Origin: an uncultured beta proteobacterium
GTDB lineage: Bacteria > Pseudomonadota > Gammaproteobacteria > Burkholderiales > Rhodocyclaceae
NCBI GenBank assembly: GCA_903910495.1
Contig: CAIVZW010000285.1
Location: 1 to 7,210, forward strand
Direction of reading: 5' to 3'
Length of the DNA stretch: 7,210 nt
Each line of letters begins with the position of its first letter. The first letter of the stretch is position 1. The position numbers were made by a program, and so were the translations under genes. This document shows positions 1-7,092 of the stretch, piece by piece. The notes beneath the pieces were generated by a model. That model was not told the DNA's origin, did no database searches, and saw only the letters and a program-made list of their open reading frames with translations.

Positions 1-283
1 AGCTCTCCTTGAAGCAATGGCCGCCGGGATTCCGGTCATCGCAAGTGCAGTCGGTGGGGTCGGCGAGGTGTTGGACCATGGAATTTATGGCCTTGCATTG
101 CCACCCAACGATGTGCCTGAACTGTACAGAGCGATTGTCGAGCTACTTGATGATAAGGAAAAAAGGCTTGCACTTGGACGAATGGGGGCAAAGCGGGCTC
201 ATCAAGACTATGGTGCCTGCTCGATGGTGCATCATCTCGAAGAAATTTACACCACAATTGGTGCACAGGAGAAAACTTCTTGA
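1..283 (+). CDS. Glycosyltransferase family 4, C-terminal fragment (5' end outside window)
   Basis: Only the last 93 complete codons are present; the reading frame runs in from the left edge (first full codon at base 2) and stops at TGA 281-283. The fragment opens with ALLEAMAAGIPVIAS, the typical end of the GT4 nucleotide-sugar-binding domain: the Glu of EAMA is normally the second Glu of the EX7E motif that contacts the donor sugar nucleotide. It continues with GGVGEVLDHGIYGLALPP, the usual segment before the closing helix, and ends with a helical tail (PELYRAIVELLDDKEKRLALG). This places it as a cytoplasmic, retaining GT-B enzyme of glycan assembly; donor and acceptor cannot be told from the tail. 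Its stop overlaps the TTG start of the next gene (TTGA, 280-283), implying translational coupling. Confidence 0.9.
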   Translation, partial: ALLEAMAAGIPVIASAVGGVGEVLDHGIYGLALPPNDVPELYRAIVELLDDKEKRLALGRMGAKRAHQDYGACSMVHHLEEIYTTIGAQEKTS

Positions 284-840
284 ACCTTCCCGGCAAGTTA
301 TTTTTCGTGATCCGTTCTCGGATAATGGGAGGCAGTCGGGTTTCAACAAATGCCTACCTCAAGGGAACGACGGATATTCGTATCGGACGCAAGTGCAAGA
401 TACACGCTGATGCCTCGATTGATGCCAGCCGTAGCAAGGGAGTGGTTTTCGGGGATCAGGTCACGCTCAATCGCTATGCCTATGTGCAGGGTGGTGAAGG
501 CGGTGTCCGCTTGGGAAATCGTGTTGAAATCAATAATTTCGCTATCGTCAATGGCACCGGCGGTGTTGATATTGGCGATGACACCTTGATTGGCCCGGGG
601 GTGCGTATCATTTCCTATCAGCACCACTATGCAGCAGGGCAGACTATTCGTTCGCAGCCAAGCGAAGGCAAACCGATCCGCATTGGCCGTGACTGTTGGA
701 TTGGCACCAATGCCATTATTCTGGCCGGAGTGACTATCGGCGATGGCGCTGTAGTGGCTGCCGGTGCGGTAGTTACACGGGATGTCCCAAGTGGCACCGT
801 GGTAGCTGGTGTTCCGGCTGTTGTCAAAAAGCCTCGTTAA
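280..840 (+). CDS. Hexapeptide-repeat (left-handed beta-helix) O-acyltransferase
   Basis: A 186-residue protein, the normal size for WbbJ/NodL/Maa-type acetyltransferases. These use acyl-CoA, usually acetyl-CoA, to acylate a sugar hydroxyl in the cytoplasm. From about residue 32 to 177 it shows hexapeptide repeats (IRIGRK, VRLGNR, VDIGDD, IRIGRD, VTIGDG), and it has the usual C-terminal block WIGTNAIILAGVTIGDGAVV with the AGVPA ending. His115-His116 in ISYQHHY is the position of the catalytic histidine in this family. The start is TTG at 280, chosen because AGGAG at 267-271 lies 8 bases upstream and the codon overlaps the previous stop; the first ATG (325) would remove 15 residues that include the basic, hydrophobic segment KLFFVIRSRIM. 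Being among glycosyltransferases, it probably O-acetylates a sugar of the glycan made here. A different acyl group or a sugar-nucleotide N-acetylation step is also possible. Confidence 0.9.
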   Translation: MNLPGKLFFVIRSRIMGGSRVSTNAYLKGTTDIRIGRKCKIHADASIDASRSKGVVFGDQVTLNRYAYVQGGEGGVRLGNRVEINNFAIVNGTGGVDIGDDTLIGPGVRIISYQHHYAAGQTIRSQPSEGKPIRIGRDCWIGTNAIILAGVTIGDGAVVAAGAVVTRDVPSGTVVAGVPAVVKKPR

Positions 841-857
841 TGGTGTGTCAACAAACT

Positions 858-862
858 GAGGA
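858..862 (+). promoter_or_regulatory. Ribosome binding site of the FkbM methyltransferase gene
   Basis: GAGGA lies 5 bases before the ATG at 868. This gene is the only one in the first block that does not overlap its upstream neighbour (27-base gap, 841-867), so it needs its own Shine-Dalgarno, and this sequence fixes the start. I see no promoter or terminator in the gap. Confidence 0.7.
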
Positions 863-867
863 CCGAA

Positions 868-1608
868 ATGTTTCGTAAAGGTGGAAAGACCGACAAACGC
901 CTGAAGAAATTTTTCTGGCGCTGGCGACAGCCCGCATGGGCGGAGAATCAGGGTATCTGGCTACCCTGCAATCAACCCGGCATTGCGCCGGGAATCGCTC
1001 GCCAGATCTACTTTGGAGAATACGAGAGCAAGGAAGTCGACATCGTTGCCAGCAAGCTGGAGACAACCGATACGGTCGTCGAAGTCGGCGCTGGCCTCGG
1101 CTACCTCTCAGCTTTTTGTGCCAAGCGCATAGGCAACGACCGGGTGCACACTTTTGAGGCAAATCCGGCGCTGATGCCTCTGATCCGCGCTACGCACGAA
1201 CGCAACGCCATCGCACCCGAAGTGCATAACGTCCTGCTGGCGCGCGGCGATGGTGAATGCACATTCTATGTCGAACCCGAGTTCTGGGCATCCTCCACAA
1301 CAGCCCGCAGCGAACTCGCGCGGGCGATCAAGGTACCGCAACGCGACCTCAATGCTGAACTCATACGCCTGTCGCCAAGCTTCCTGATTGTCGACATCGA
1401 AGGCGGCGAGGCTGAATTCTTTGCCTATGCTGACCTTGCCGGCATCAACAAAATCTGTCTTGAAACGCACCCGGACGTACTCGGTAATGACGGCATATCG
1501 TCGATATTTTCCCGCCTTTTTGCCCAGGGATTTGTTCTCGACTTCAGTTGTATCCGCAAGAACGTATTCTTCTTTTACCGCCCACACTGTAATGTTGCTT
1601 CATCATGA
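868..1608 (+). CDS. FkbM-family SAM-dependent methyltransferase
   Basis: A 246-residue class I methyltransferase of the FkbM type, which transfers a methyl group from S-adenosylmethionine, commonly to a hydroxyl of a sugar in surface-glycan loci. The SAM-binding loop is VVEVGAGLGYLS (residues 70-81, glycines 74, 76 and 78), followed by the acidic ribose-binding residue Glu97 in HTFEANP. FkbM hallmarks follow: RN at 112-113 after helix 3, LIVDIEGGEAEF (173-184) and KICLETHP (195-202). The first 20 residues are strongly basic and aromatic (KGGKTDKRLKKFFWRWR), which could hold the enzyme near the membrane. The ATG at 868 has a good Shine-Dalgarno. Its TGA overlaps the next ATG (ATGA, 1605-1608). 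The likely role is O-methylation of a sugar, perhaps a terminal one; the substrate is not readable from sequence. Confidence 0.92.
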   Translation: MFRKGGKTDKRLKKFFWRWRQPAWAENQGIWLPCNQPGIAPGIARQIYFGEYESKEVDIVASKLETTDTVVEVGAGLGYLSAFCAKRIGNDRVHTFEANPALMPLIRATHERNAIAPEVHNVLLARGDGECTFYVEPEFWASSTTARSELARAIKVPQRDLNAELIRLSPSFLIVDIEGGEAEFFAYADLAGINKICLETHPDVLGNDGISSIFSRLFAQGFVLDFSCIRKNVFFFYRPHCNVASS

Positions 1609-2588
1609 GTCTTGCCGGACGTCAACGGCTGATCATTAACCACAGCGGCTTCCTTCCACCGATGCGAAGTGCATTGGAGGCTCTTGGCCTGATTATTGAC
1701 GACGATGTATGGCAACCGAGCGTGGCGCAACTCGAGAATTCCATCGCCTGTTATGTCTGGTTCTACGACTGTCTGCGTCATCCGCTCCGTATCTGGCGCC
1801 TGAGGCGCCTGCTACGGCGCCATGGCGTGCCTCTAATCACCTGGAACCGCGACGCGCCACATTACCTCAATCGGAAAGCATGGCGCCTTGACTGGCTGGA
1901 CTGGTCGCGTCAACTGGATATCTATGCCTCGCATACGCTGATCGACCATCGTCGCTTTGCCGATCAAATTCTTTATCTGCCTAACGCCGCTGACATTGAC
2001 ATCTACAAGCCAGGTGGCGCTATAAGCGAGGTGTTTTCCAGGTTGCGAAATACCGACAACTATCGCTACGACGTTTCCTTTTTTGGCGGCATGAATGGCA
2101 GTCGCTACAAGGAAGATGCTGAACGCGAACGTTTCTTCAAGGCTCTCGGCAAACGACTGACAGCACTCGGCATCAGTTTCGTGTTTCGTGAGGCTGAGGG
2201 TATGAGTGTCGCAGAACAAATCGAGTTCATCCAGGCCTCGCGCATCAGCCTCAATTTTGGTGCGCGTTGCGAATACCAGGCTCCCATTGCGTCTGGTCTG
2301 CCCGAGCGATGTTATGGCATTCCGGCCTGCGGTGGTTTCCTGCTTTGCGACAAGCGCACCCATGCTCGTGACGACTTTAATATTGGCGACAACTGGGCTG
2401 AATTTGACAGCATCGATGACTGTCTCGCACAAATCGAGTACTGGCTCGCCCATTTCGACCTGGCCCGCGACCTCGCGGAGCGCTGCTATCATCACGTGAT
2501 GACCCATCATACCTACCGTAACAGAGCGGCTACCTTGCACGCAGCACTGCAGACGTGGTATGCCGGAAAAGAAACTGAGAAAAAATGA
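1605..2588 (+). CDS. CgeB-like glycosyltransferase (GT-B, glycosyl transferases group 1 type C-terminal domain)
   Basis: A 327-residue protein whose C-terminal half resembles the group-1 glycosyltransferase domain found in CgeB-like spore-maturation proteins: GLPERCYGIPACGGFLLCD (231-249), then a FDSIDDCLAQIEYWL segment (267-281) and a closing HHVMTHHTYRNRA helix (296-308). Glu234 in PERCYGIPACGG sits where GT-B enzymes have a donor-binding Glu. The N-terminal half has LITWNRDAPHYL (77-88) and ILYLPNAADIDIY (122-134), the latter resembling the inter-domain linker of these enzymes. A very basic helix (LRIWRLRRLLRRHG, 61-74) may contact the membrane or a phospholipid-linked acceptor. The gene starts at ATG 1605 with little Shine-Dalgarno, so it probably relies on coupling to the gene before, and ends in an ATGA overlap with the GT2 gene. 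Sugar specificity is unknown; assignment to the superfamily is firmer than to a subfamily. Confidence 0.82.
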   Translation: MSLAGRQRLIINHSGFLPPMRSALEALGLIIDDDVWQPSVAQLENSIACYVWFYDCLRHPLRIWRLRRLLRRHGVPLITWNRDAPHYLNRKAWRLDWLDWSRQLDIYASHTLIDHRRFADQILYLPNAADIDIYKPGGAISEVFSRLRNTDNYRYDVSFFGGMNGSRYKEDAERERFFKALGKRLTALGISFVFREAEGMSVAEQIEFIQASRISLNFGARCEYQAPIASGLPERCYGIPACGGFLLCDKRTHARDDFNIGDNWAEFDSIDDCLAQIEYWLAHFDLARDLAERCYHHVMTHHTYRNRAATLHAALQTWYAGKETEKK

Positions 2589-3565
2589 ATACGCCGCTGC
2601 TTTCTTTGGTGATTCCGGTTTACAACGTCGCGCCCTATCTGCGCACCTGTCTTGACAGCCTGTTGGCACAAACACGGCCAATCGACGAAATAATCGTTGT
2701 TGATGATGGTTCGACCGACGATTGCCCAGAAATTCTCGACGAATACGCGGATCGATTGCCGCAAATGCGCGTAATCCGGCAAGAAAACGGCGGACTCTCG
2801 GCCGCCCGCAATACCGGACTACAAAACGCACGGGGGGTCTATCTGGCTTTCCTTGATTCTGATGATTTTGTCGCCCCGCAGATGTATGAACGACTGCTCG
2901 CCAATGCTCAGGCAGACGATCTGGATATCGCTTTGTGTAATGCCTACGCTCATTTCGAGGGTCGCGAGCCCGACCGCTTGATCTATTCCGACGTCGCGGC
3001 GACCGGGGTCATTGCGGGAAGCGAGTGGCTACGCCAGCGTCTGCAGCAAGGACGTTTGTTGCACATGGTCTGGATGCATCTCTACCGGCGCGACTTTCTG
3101 ACCCGACATGGTTTCAGTTTCATTCCTCGCCTCGTGCACGAAGATGTCATTTGGACAACCCAGGTGCTGCTCAAGGCAGAGCGGGTTCGTTATGACTCCG
3201 CTCCACTGCTTTTCTACCGGATCCTTATCCGGCGTTTTACCCCGGAGCGTAATCGGAACCGCCTCGAAACAATTATCACAAGCAGCATAGTCAATGCCAA
3301 GGCTCTCGTGCAACTGGCCGAAAGCAGCGCCAGTGATGAGGAGTTGAAACGCTTGTTGCGCTGGCAGTCCGTTGATGGTGCTTTCTCGATTTTTCACAAG
3401 ATCGAAAAACTGGAAGAAGCCGACTGGCGCCAGGCCCGATATCGTGAAATCCATGCCAGCGGCCTGTTTTCGCTGCTGTGGAAAAATGCGTGCGACTGGC
3501 ACCAGCGTCGCCGGATTGCACGCTGCTACCTGAAATCTCTGCTGTCGAAAGGCTTCCGTGGCTGA
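2585..3565 (+). CDS. Glycosyltransferase family 2 (GT-A fold)
   Basis: A 326-residue inverting GT-A enzyme. The nucleotide-binding domain begins at once with SLVIPVYNVAPYLRTCLDSL (7-26), then IIVVDDGSTDD (36-46; the Asp40-Asp41 pair binds the nucleotide), ENGGLSAARNTGL (67-79) and the metal-binding DSDD at 91-94. HED at 185-187 is in the place of the catalytic-base motif (usually ED) of family 2. About 120 further residues form a mostly helical C-terminal region with no obvious membrane-spanning segment, so the enzyme is cytoplasmic or peripheral. It probably adds one sugar to the core or oligosaccharide. The start is ATG at 2585, with a weak purine-rich GAGA at 2577-2580. It overlaps the previous gene by 4 bases and the next by 8. 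The acceptor and sugar are not determinable. Confidence 0.93.
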   Translation: MNTPLLSLVIPVYNVAPYLRTCLDSLLAQTRPIDEIIVVDDGSTDDCPEILDEYADRLPQMRVIRQENGGLSAARNTGLQNARGVYLAFLDSDDFVAPQMYERLLANAQADDLDIALCNAYAHFEGREPDRLIYSDVAATGVIAGSEWLRQRLQQGRLLHMVWMHLYRRDFLTRHGFSFIPRLVHEDVIWTTQVLLKAERVRYDSAPLLFYRILIRRFTPERNRNRLETIITSSIVNAKALVQLAESSASDEELKRLLRWQSVDGAFSIFHKIEKLEEADWRQARYREIHASGLFSLLWKNACDWHQRRRIARCYLKSLLSKGFRG

Positions 3566-4886
3566 AGCGCTGAAAAAATGGGGGTTGCCGGGATGGCTAT
3601 TCGCGATCTCCTTCATCTACCCCATACCGCACACCATTGCATTGCGCAACCTGTTCCTGTTAGCCGGCCTTGTTGTCTGTCTGGGCATGATTGTTCGCCA
3701 CTACAATCATGCCCATTTCTGGCAGCCTCTCAATCCCTTTCGCATCAGCGGCTGGATTCTGGTTTCGCTGACCCTGTGGCTGCTTCTCCAGTCGTCATTC
3801 ATTTCACCTTATCCGCGTCTGGCCCTGGACATGCTGCGCGGCGACTGGTTTGTTGAACTGATGGTGGCCTTTACCGGTGGAAGTGCCGTTCTGGCCTGTC
3901 AATACAGGAAAATCAATCGACCTCTTGCGGCCCTGGTAGTTGCACTTTTCGTCCATATCGTTCTGTTGCTCGGCTATCAGGCCTGGCTGTGGGCGCATAC
4001 GGGAAGCTATCCGTTCGGAGCGACGCCTTTTGCCCAAAAGGACTACCACAGCATGCTGGTGACCACACTGATCGCCCTGTTGCTAGCCGATCTGGCGTCA
4101 CTGACCATCAATAGGCGCAGCGCCCTCATGCTGTCGTGGCCAGCGATACTGGCCATGCTGATCATTTCCTGCGTCGCTACAGCGACGCTACTCGCGCGCA
4201 ATGCCGTTATCATTACCCTGATCATGCTGCTCATCACCATGATTCTTTTTTTCTTTGCCGGGCGCAAGCGCTTTGGCCGCTGGGTCGTTCCTGGAGTCAT
4301 GGTTCTGCTCGTGGCCACCAGTATCTACAGTGGGTTTGGACTGCGCAGTGACTCCCGCTGGCAAGGCTTCTCCGAAGCGGCCTCGGCCGCTTTTGACACG
4401 CAAAACAATCTGGCCTGGCTGAACGCACAAGAATATCCACTCCCCTTAATGAAAAATGGTCTGCCGGTTGAGGAATCAGCCTACTCACGGCTGGCCTGGG
4501 CCAAGGTCGGCCTTGAACAGGTGGCCCGTTACCCGCTTGGCCTGGGCTATGGACACAAAGCTTTTGGCTGGGCGGTGAATCGTTCCTACGATGTTAAAAC
4601 CGGCCACGAAAGCAGCCACTCGGGCTTGCTCGATTTCACGCTGGCCAACGGCATTCCCGGCCTCATTCTCTGGCTGGCACTTTCAGGTACATTAATTGCC
4701 GCAGGCTGGCGTGCTTTCAGGGAACAACACTCCCCTGCCGGATTGGCGCTGGCTTTCACTGTGATTGCTTACCTCGTTCGCTGCCTGCTGGATGGGCATT
4801 TGTCGGGATTCCGGTTTGAAATGTATGCTTTATTGGTCGGCGCACTGGTCATGGCGCAAACACTTGAAACCAAGCCATGCAACTGA
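3558..4886 (+). CDS. waaL: O-antigen ligase, WaaL-type polytopic membrane protein (Wzy_C family)
   Basis: A 442-residue, very hydrophobic protein with about 12 likely membrane segments (roughly residues 11-28, 30-46, 64-83, 97-113, 122-141, 165-182, 190-211, 213-234, 242-259, 358-382, 394-411 and 418-436). Residues 260-357 form the single large hydrophilic loop, as in WaaL, where it is periplasmic. The loop holds SRLAWAKVGLEQVARYPLGLGYG (310-332 region) and ends in GHESSHSGLLDFTLANGIPG, with His350 and His354 where the ligase family has its catalytic His motif. Arg214 in LLARNAV and Arg311 are candidates for the conserved arginines. WaaL transfers O-antigen from undecaprenyl-diphosphate to lipid A-core. 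The start is GTG 3558, with AAAGG at 3548-3552, and overlaps the GT2 stop. Wzy polymerases and protein O-oligosaccharyltransferases share the domain; size and neighbouring core-type transferases favour ligase, but the symbol is provisional. Confidence 0.82.
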   Translation: MAEALKKWGLPGWLFAISFIYPIPHTIALRNLFLLAGLVVCLGMIVRHYNHAHFWQPLNPFRISGWILVSLTLWLLLQSSFISPYPRLALDMLRGDWFVELMVAFTGGSAVLACQYRKINRPLAALVVALFVHIVLLLGYQAWLWAHTGSYPFGATPFAQKDYHSMLVTTLIALLLADLASLTINRRSALMLSWPAILAMLIISCVATATLLARNAVIITLIMLLITMILFFFAGRKRFGRWVVPGVMVLLVATSIYSGFGLRSDSRWQGFSEAASAAFDTQNNLAWLNAQEYPLPLMKNGLPVEESAYSRLAWAKVGLEQVARYPLGLGYGHKAFGWAVNRSYDVKTGHESSHSGLLDFTLANGIPGLILWLALSGTLIAAGWRAFREQHSPAGLALAFTVIAYLVRCLLDGHLSGFRFEMYALLVGALVMAQTLETKPCN

Positions 4887-6013
4887 CCCAGATCAACCTC
4901 CAGCCTTACTTCGGTGGCGGCGAAGTCTATACGGCATTCCTGTGCCGTGCGTTCGATTGCCTGAATGTCACGACTACGCTATATATCCATCCCGAAGCCG
5001 CTTTCTGGGGGCAACTCGGCCTTCCCGTCAGTACACAGCTGATCCCTGCGAAAAATGCCGATGTAATATTCAGCGTCCTGCCACGCAAACCACTCTGGCT
5101 TCTCAGTCATGGCCCTCAGGCGCAACAGATTCTGGCTGCACGCGACCCTCATTGGCTGCTTACGGCTATGGCCCACATGCCGCTGCAGGGAAGGAATCCG
5201 CGCAGTTTTGCTGGGCATGACATGGTCTTCCCGGTTTCCAACTGGGTTCGTGAAGGCCTGATTGCGGCGGGTGTTTCTGCCTGGAAGGAACCTCTTTATG
5301 GTGTCGCAACGCTCGAAAATCGATGCGAAGCGGAAACGGAGGCCATCGTCAGAACTTCCCGCTTTGACTGGGATCAGCGGAAATTCCGGGATCGCCTGCT
5401 TGGCCTGTTGCAACCCTTGCTTGGTCCGTTCACGCAACAGCCCCGATTCAAGAAGCGTCCCGGACTTACGCTCGGAATCGTTTCGCGACTCACTCCGATC
5501 AAACAGTTTCCACTCCTGTTTTCGCATCTTGCCCCCGTGCTGGCGTGTCATCCCTCGGTGAATCTGGAGATTTTCGGTAGTGGCGGTTATGCCTCGGTTC
5601 GTGATCTCGACAAAGTGCTTTCACCGATTGCTCCTCGAACTCGTTTCTGGGGACATCAACGCAACGTCGGTGCCGTTTATTCTCAGCTGGATTACCTGAT
5701 GACCGGACTTCCGGAAAAGGAAGCGCTTGGCCTCAATATCATTGAAGCACAAGCCTGTGATCTGCCTGTACTGGCAGTCAAGGCTCCTCCCTTTACCGAA
5801 ACGGTACTTGAAGGACAAAGCGGATTCTTCTATCGTGACCCGCGCGAGGACGGGGGGGCCGATTTTTCGCGTTTGCTCGATCAACTGCTTGGTTTGCAGG
5901 TTCCGCTGCATCCTGTCCAGGCCAGCGAGCATCTGGCCCGCTTTTCACTCGACGCATTAGTCGAACGCCTACGTCCAGTCGTAAAGTGGGCAGACGAAAG
6001 ATTGACGATATGA
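4877..6013 (+). CDS. Glycosyltransferase family 4 (GT-B)
   Basis: A 378-residue retaining GT-B enzyme. The N-terminal acceptor domain opens with MQLTQINLQPYFGGGEVYTAF; the glycine-rich turn at 12-15 is typical of GT4. MVFPVSNWVREGL (116-128) is the usual serine-rich segment before the hinge. The donor domain starts at LTLGIVSRLTPIKQFPLL (197-214) and continues with VNLEIFGSGG (228-237). It carries the EX7E motif, Glu282 and Glu290 in EALGLNIIEAQACDLPVLA, which binds the sugar nucleotide. The ATG at 4877 overlaps the ligase stop by 10 bases and lacks a clear Shine-Dalgarno, so coupling to the upstream gene is likely. The gene ends in an ATGA overlap with the GT9 gene. A run of seven G (5852-5858, codons 326-328) lies near the 3' end. 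Sugar specificity is unknown; a core hexose or similar transfer is a guess from context. Confidence 0.9.
   Translation: MQLTQINLQPYFGGGEVYTAFLCRAFDCLNVTTTLYIHPEAAFWGQLGLPVSTQLIPAKNADVIFSVLPRKPLWLLSHGPQAQQILAARDPHWLLTAMAHMPLQGRNPRSFAGHDMVFPVSNWVREGLIAAGVSAWKEPLYGVATLENRCEAETEAIVRTSRFDWDQRKFRDRLLGLLQPLLGPFTQQPRFKKRPGLTLGIVSRLTPIKQFPLLFSHLAPVLACHPSVNLEIFGSGGYASVRDLDKVLSPIAPRTRFWGHQRNVGAVYSQLDYLMTGLPEKEALGLNIIEAQACDLPVLAVKAPPFTETVLEGQSGFFYRDPREDGGADFSRLLDQLLGLQVPLHPVQASEHLARFSLDALVERLRPVVKWADERLTI
5852..5858 (+). repeat. Homopolymer tract of seven G inside the GT4 gene
   Basis: The sequence reads GAC GGG GGG GCC in the GT4 frame (Asp325-Gly-Gly-Ala328), the longest G run in the window. Losing one G would give a stop at 5958-5960. 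Gaining one G, or a ribosomal slip of minus one, leads into the frame of the downstream GT9, which has no stop up to its ATG at 6010. Long G tracts in LPS glycosyltransferase genes drive phase variation in Neisseria; seven is short for that. Confidence 0.6.
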
Positions 6014-7029
6014 AAATACTTGTCATTCGTCGCGACAACATTGGCGACCTCGTCTGTACCACGCCTCTTTTTTCTGCATTGCGGCAGCACTTTCCAGTGG
6101 CAAAAATTGACGCCCTGGTCAACAGTTACAATGCGCCTGTGCTGGTTGGCAACCCGGAAATCGATCAGATCCATGTCTATCGCAAGGCTAAGCACCGGGA
6201 ATCAGGGGAGTCTCGCTTCAAGATCTGGTGGGAAACTGCTCGTCTGATCCTTCGCCTGCGCAAGGAAAACTTCGACCTGGCGATCATAGCCACGCCCGCT
6301 CGCCAGCCAGGAGCACTCCGGTTTGCGCAATGTGCCGGTGCCAAACGGATTATTGCTTACGGAAACCCCGGAATTGATAGTCCGCACACGTCCGAGCTTA
6401 ATGACGACGGCCATGAAACCGAGCTGGTAATGCGCCTGCTGCATCCTCTCGGAATCAAGGATACGCCGGGTCCACTCCGTGTCTTCACCGAGCCCCGACC
6501 GAATGCGGCGAATTTTGTAGCGGCGTCATCAATACCGAAAACACTGCTGATAGGCCTTCACATCTCTGCGCGCAAGCCTGCACAGCGCTGGCCGGAAGAG
6601 CGCTTCTCCGAACTGGCGCACTCTCTCCACGCAAGGTATGGTGCAAGATTTTTGGTATTCTGGTCCCCAGGTGCCGACAAGCATCCTCAGCATCCCGGAG
6701 ATGATGCCAAGCTAGAGCGCTTGCTCGCGCTATGCTGTGACATTCCGCTTGGCGCCTGCAAGACGGAACGCCTCGAAGATCTGATCGCCGGGCTGGCAAG
6801 TTGTGACCGCATCATTTGTTCTGATGGCGGCGCCATGCACATTGCCGCAGGACTTGGCAAACCCATTGTCTGTTTTTTTGGCAATTCCGGAGCTGAACGC
6901 TGGCATCCGTGGGGGGTTACCTACGAACTTCTGCAACCACCAAGTCGCCATGTAATTGATATTTCGGTCGATGATTCTGTGGCGGCATTCGCACGACTGG
7001 AGCAGCGCCTTGCCAACAATGCCGCGTAA
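6010..7029 (+). CDS. Glycosyltransferase family 9 (heptosyltransferase-like, LPS core)
   Basis: Read from the ATG at 6010 this is 339 residues, usual for ADP-heptose:LPS heptosyltransferases. I prefer this start to GTG at 5986: the protein then begins MKILVIRRDNIGDLVCTTPL, the family's own N-terminus, the start forms an ATGA overlap with the GT4 stop, and GAAAG (5996-6000) lies 9 bases upstream. Asp13 matches the Asp of the N-terminal GD motif, proposed as catalytic in GT9. The donor domain shows LIGLHISARKPAQRWPEERF (180-199, with Lys189) and SDGGAMHIAAGLGKPIVCFFG (271-291, with Asp272 and His277), then the WHPWG segment. The N-terminal RRDNIGDLVCTTP differs from typical heptosyltransferase I or II signatures, so a later core heptose or another sugar is plausible. 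It ends at TAA 7027-7029 with no terminator visible. Confidence 0.9.
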   Translation: MKILVIRRDNIGDLVCTTPLFSALRQHFPVAKIDALVNSYNAPVLVGNPEIDQIHVYRKAKHRESGESRFKIWWETARLILRLRKENFDLAIIATPARQPGALRFAQCAGAKRIIAYGNPGIDSPHTSELNDDGHETELVMRLLHPLGIKDTPGPLRVFTEPRPNAANFVAASSIPKTLLIGLHISARKPAQRWPEERFSELAHSLHARYGARFLVFWSPGADKHPQHPGDDAKLERLLALCCDIPLGACKTERLEDLIAGLASCDRIICSDGGAMHIAAGLGKPIVCFFGNSGAERWHPWGVTYELLQPPSRHVIDISVDDSVAAFARLEQRLANNAA

Positions 7030-7092
7030 CAACCCCCATTGAAGACACTGCCCGTCACCCACAACATCGCAACGACCCGCTGCACGAACGGG

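Noticed and set aside
1795..1887. Four copies of the palindrome GGCGCC (1795, 1804, 1816, 1882), the first two able to form a small hairpin
   Set aside because: They fall in codons for an Arg/Leu-rich helix (WRLRRLLRRHG) and nearby residues. The spacing is irregular and the palindrome recurs elsewhere (3426-3431), so protein coding and GC content explain it.
1833..2831. A 332-codon open frame on the minus strand, antisense to the CgeB-like and GT2 genes
   Set aside because: It crosses the junction of two genes with recognisable catalytic motifs on the plus strand, shows no domain I recognise, and is expected as a shadow of GC-rich codon bias.
2832..2837. G6 tract in the GT2 gene
   Set aside because: It is too short for a convincing slippage site and is explained by the Arg-Gly-Val codons of the conserved region before DSDD.
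3029..3616. A 195-codon minus-strand open frame across the GT2/ligase junction
   Set aside because: It is antisense to conserved GT2 sequence and to the ligase start, and its translation shows no recognisable motif.
4246..4252. T7 tract in the ligase gene, and a similar T7 at 6873-6879 in the GT9 gene
   Set aside because: They encode Phe-rich stretches in a membrane segment and in the CFFG motif. They are short, and I saw no alternative frame consequence worth reporting.
4979..5551. A 190-codon minus-strand open frame inside the second GT4 gene
   Set aside because: It lies wholly within a gene with a clear GT4 fold signature and its translation lacks family-like motifs, so it reads as a coding shadow.
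5986..6009. GTG at 5986 as the start of the GT9 gene
   Set aside because: It would add eight residues (VGRRKIDD) before the family's conserved N-terminus. The ATG at 6010 has a spaced GAAAG and the ATGA overlap seen at other junctions.
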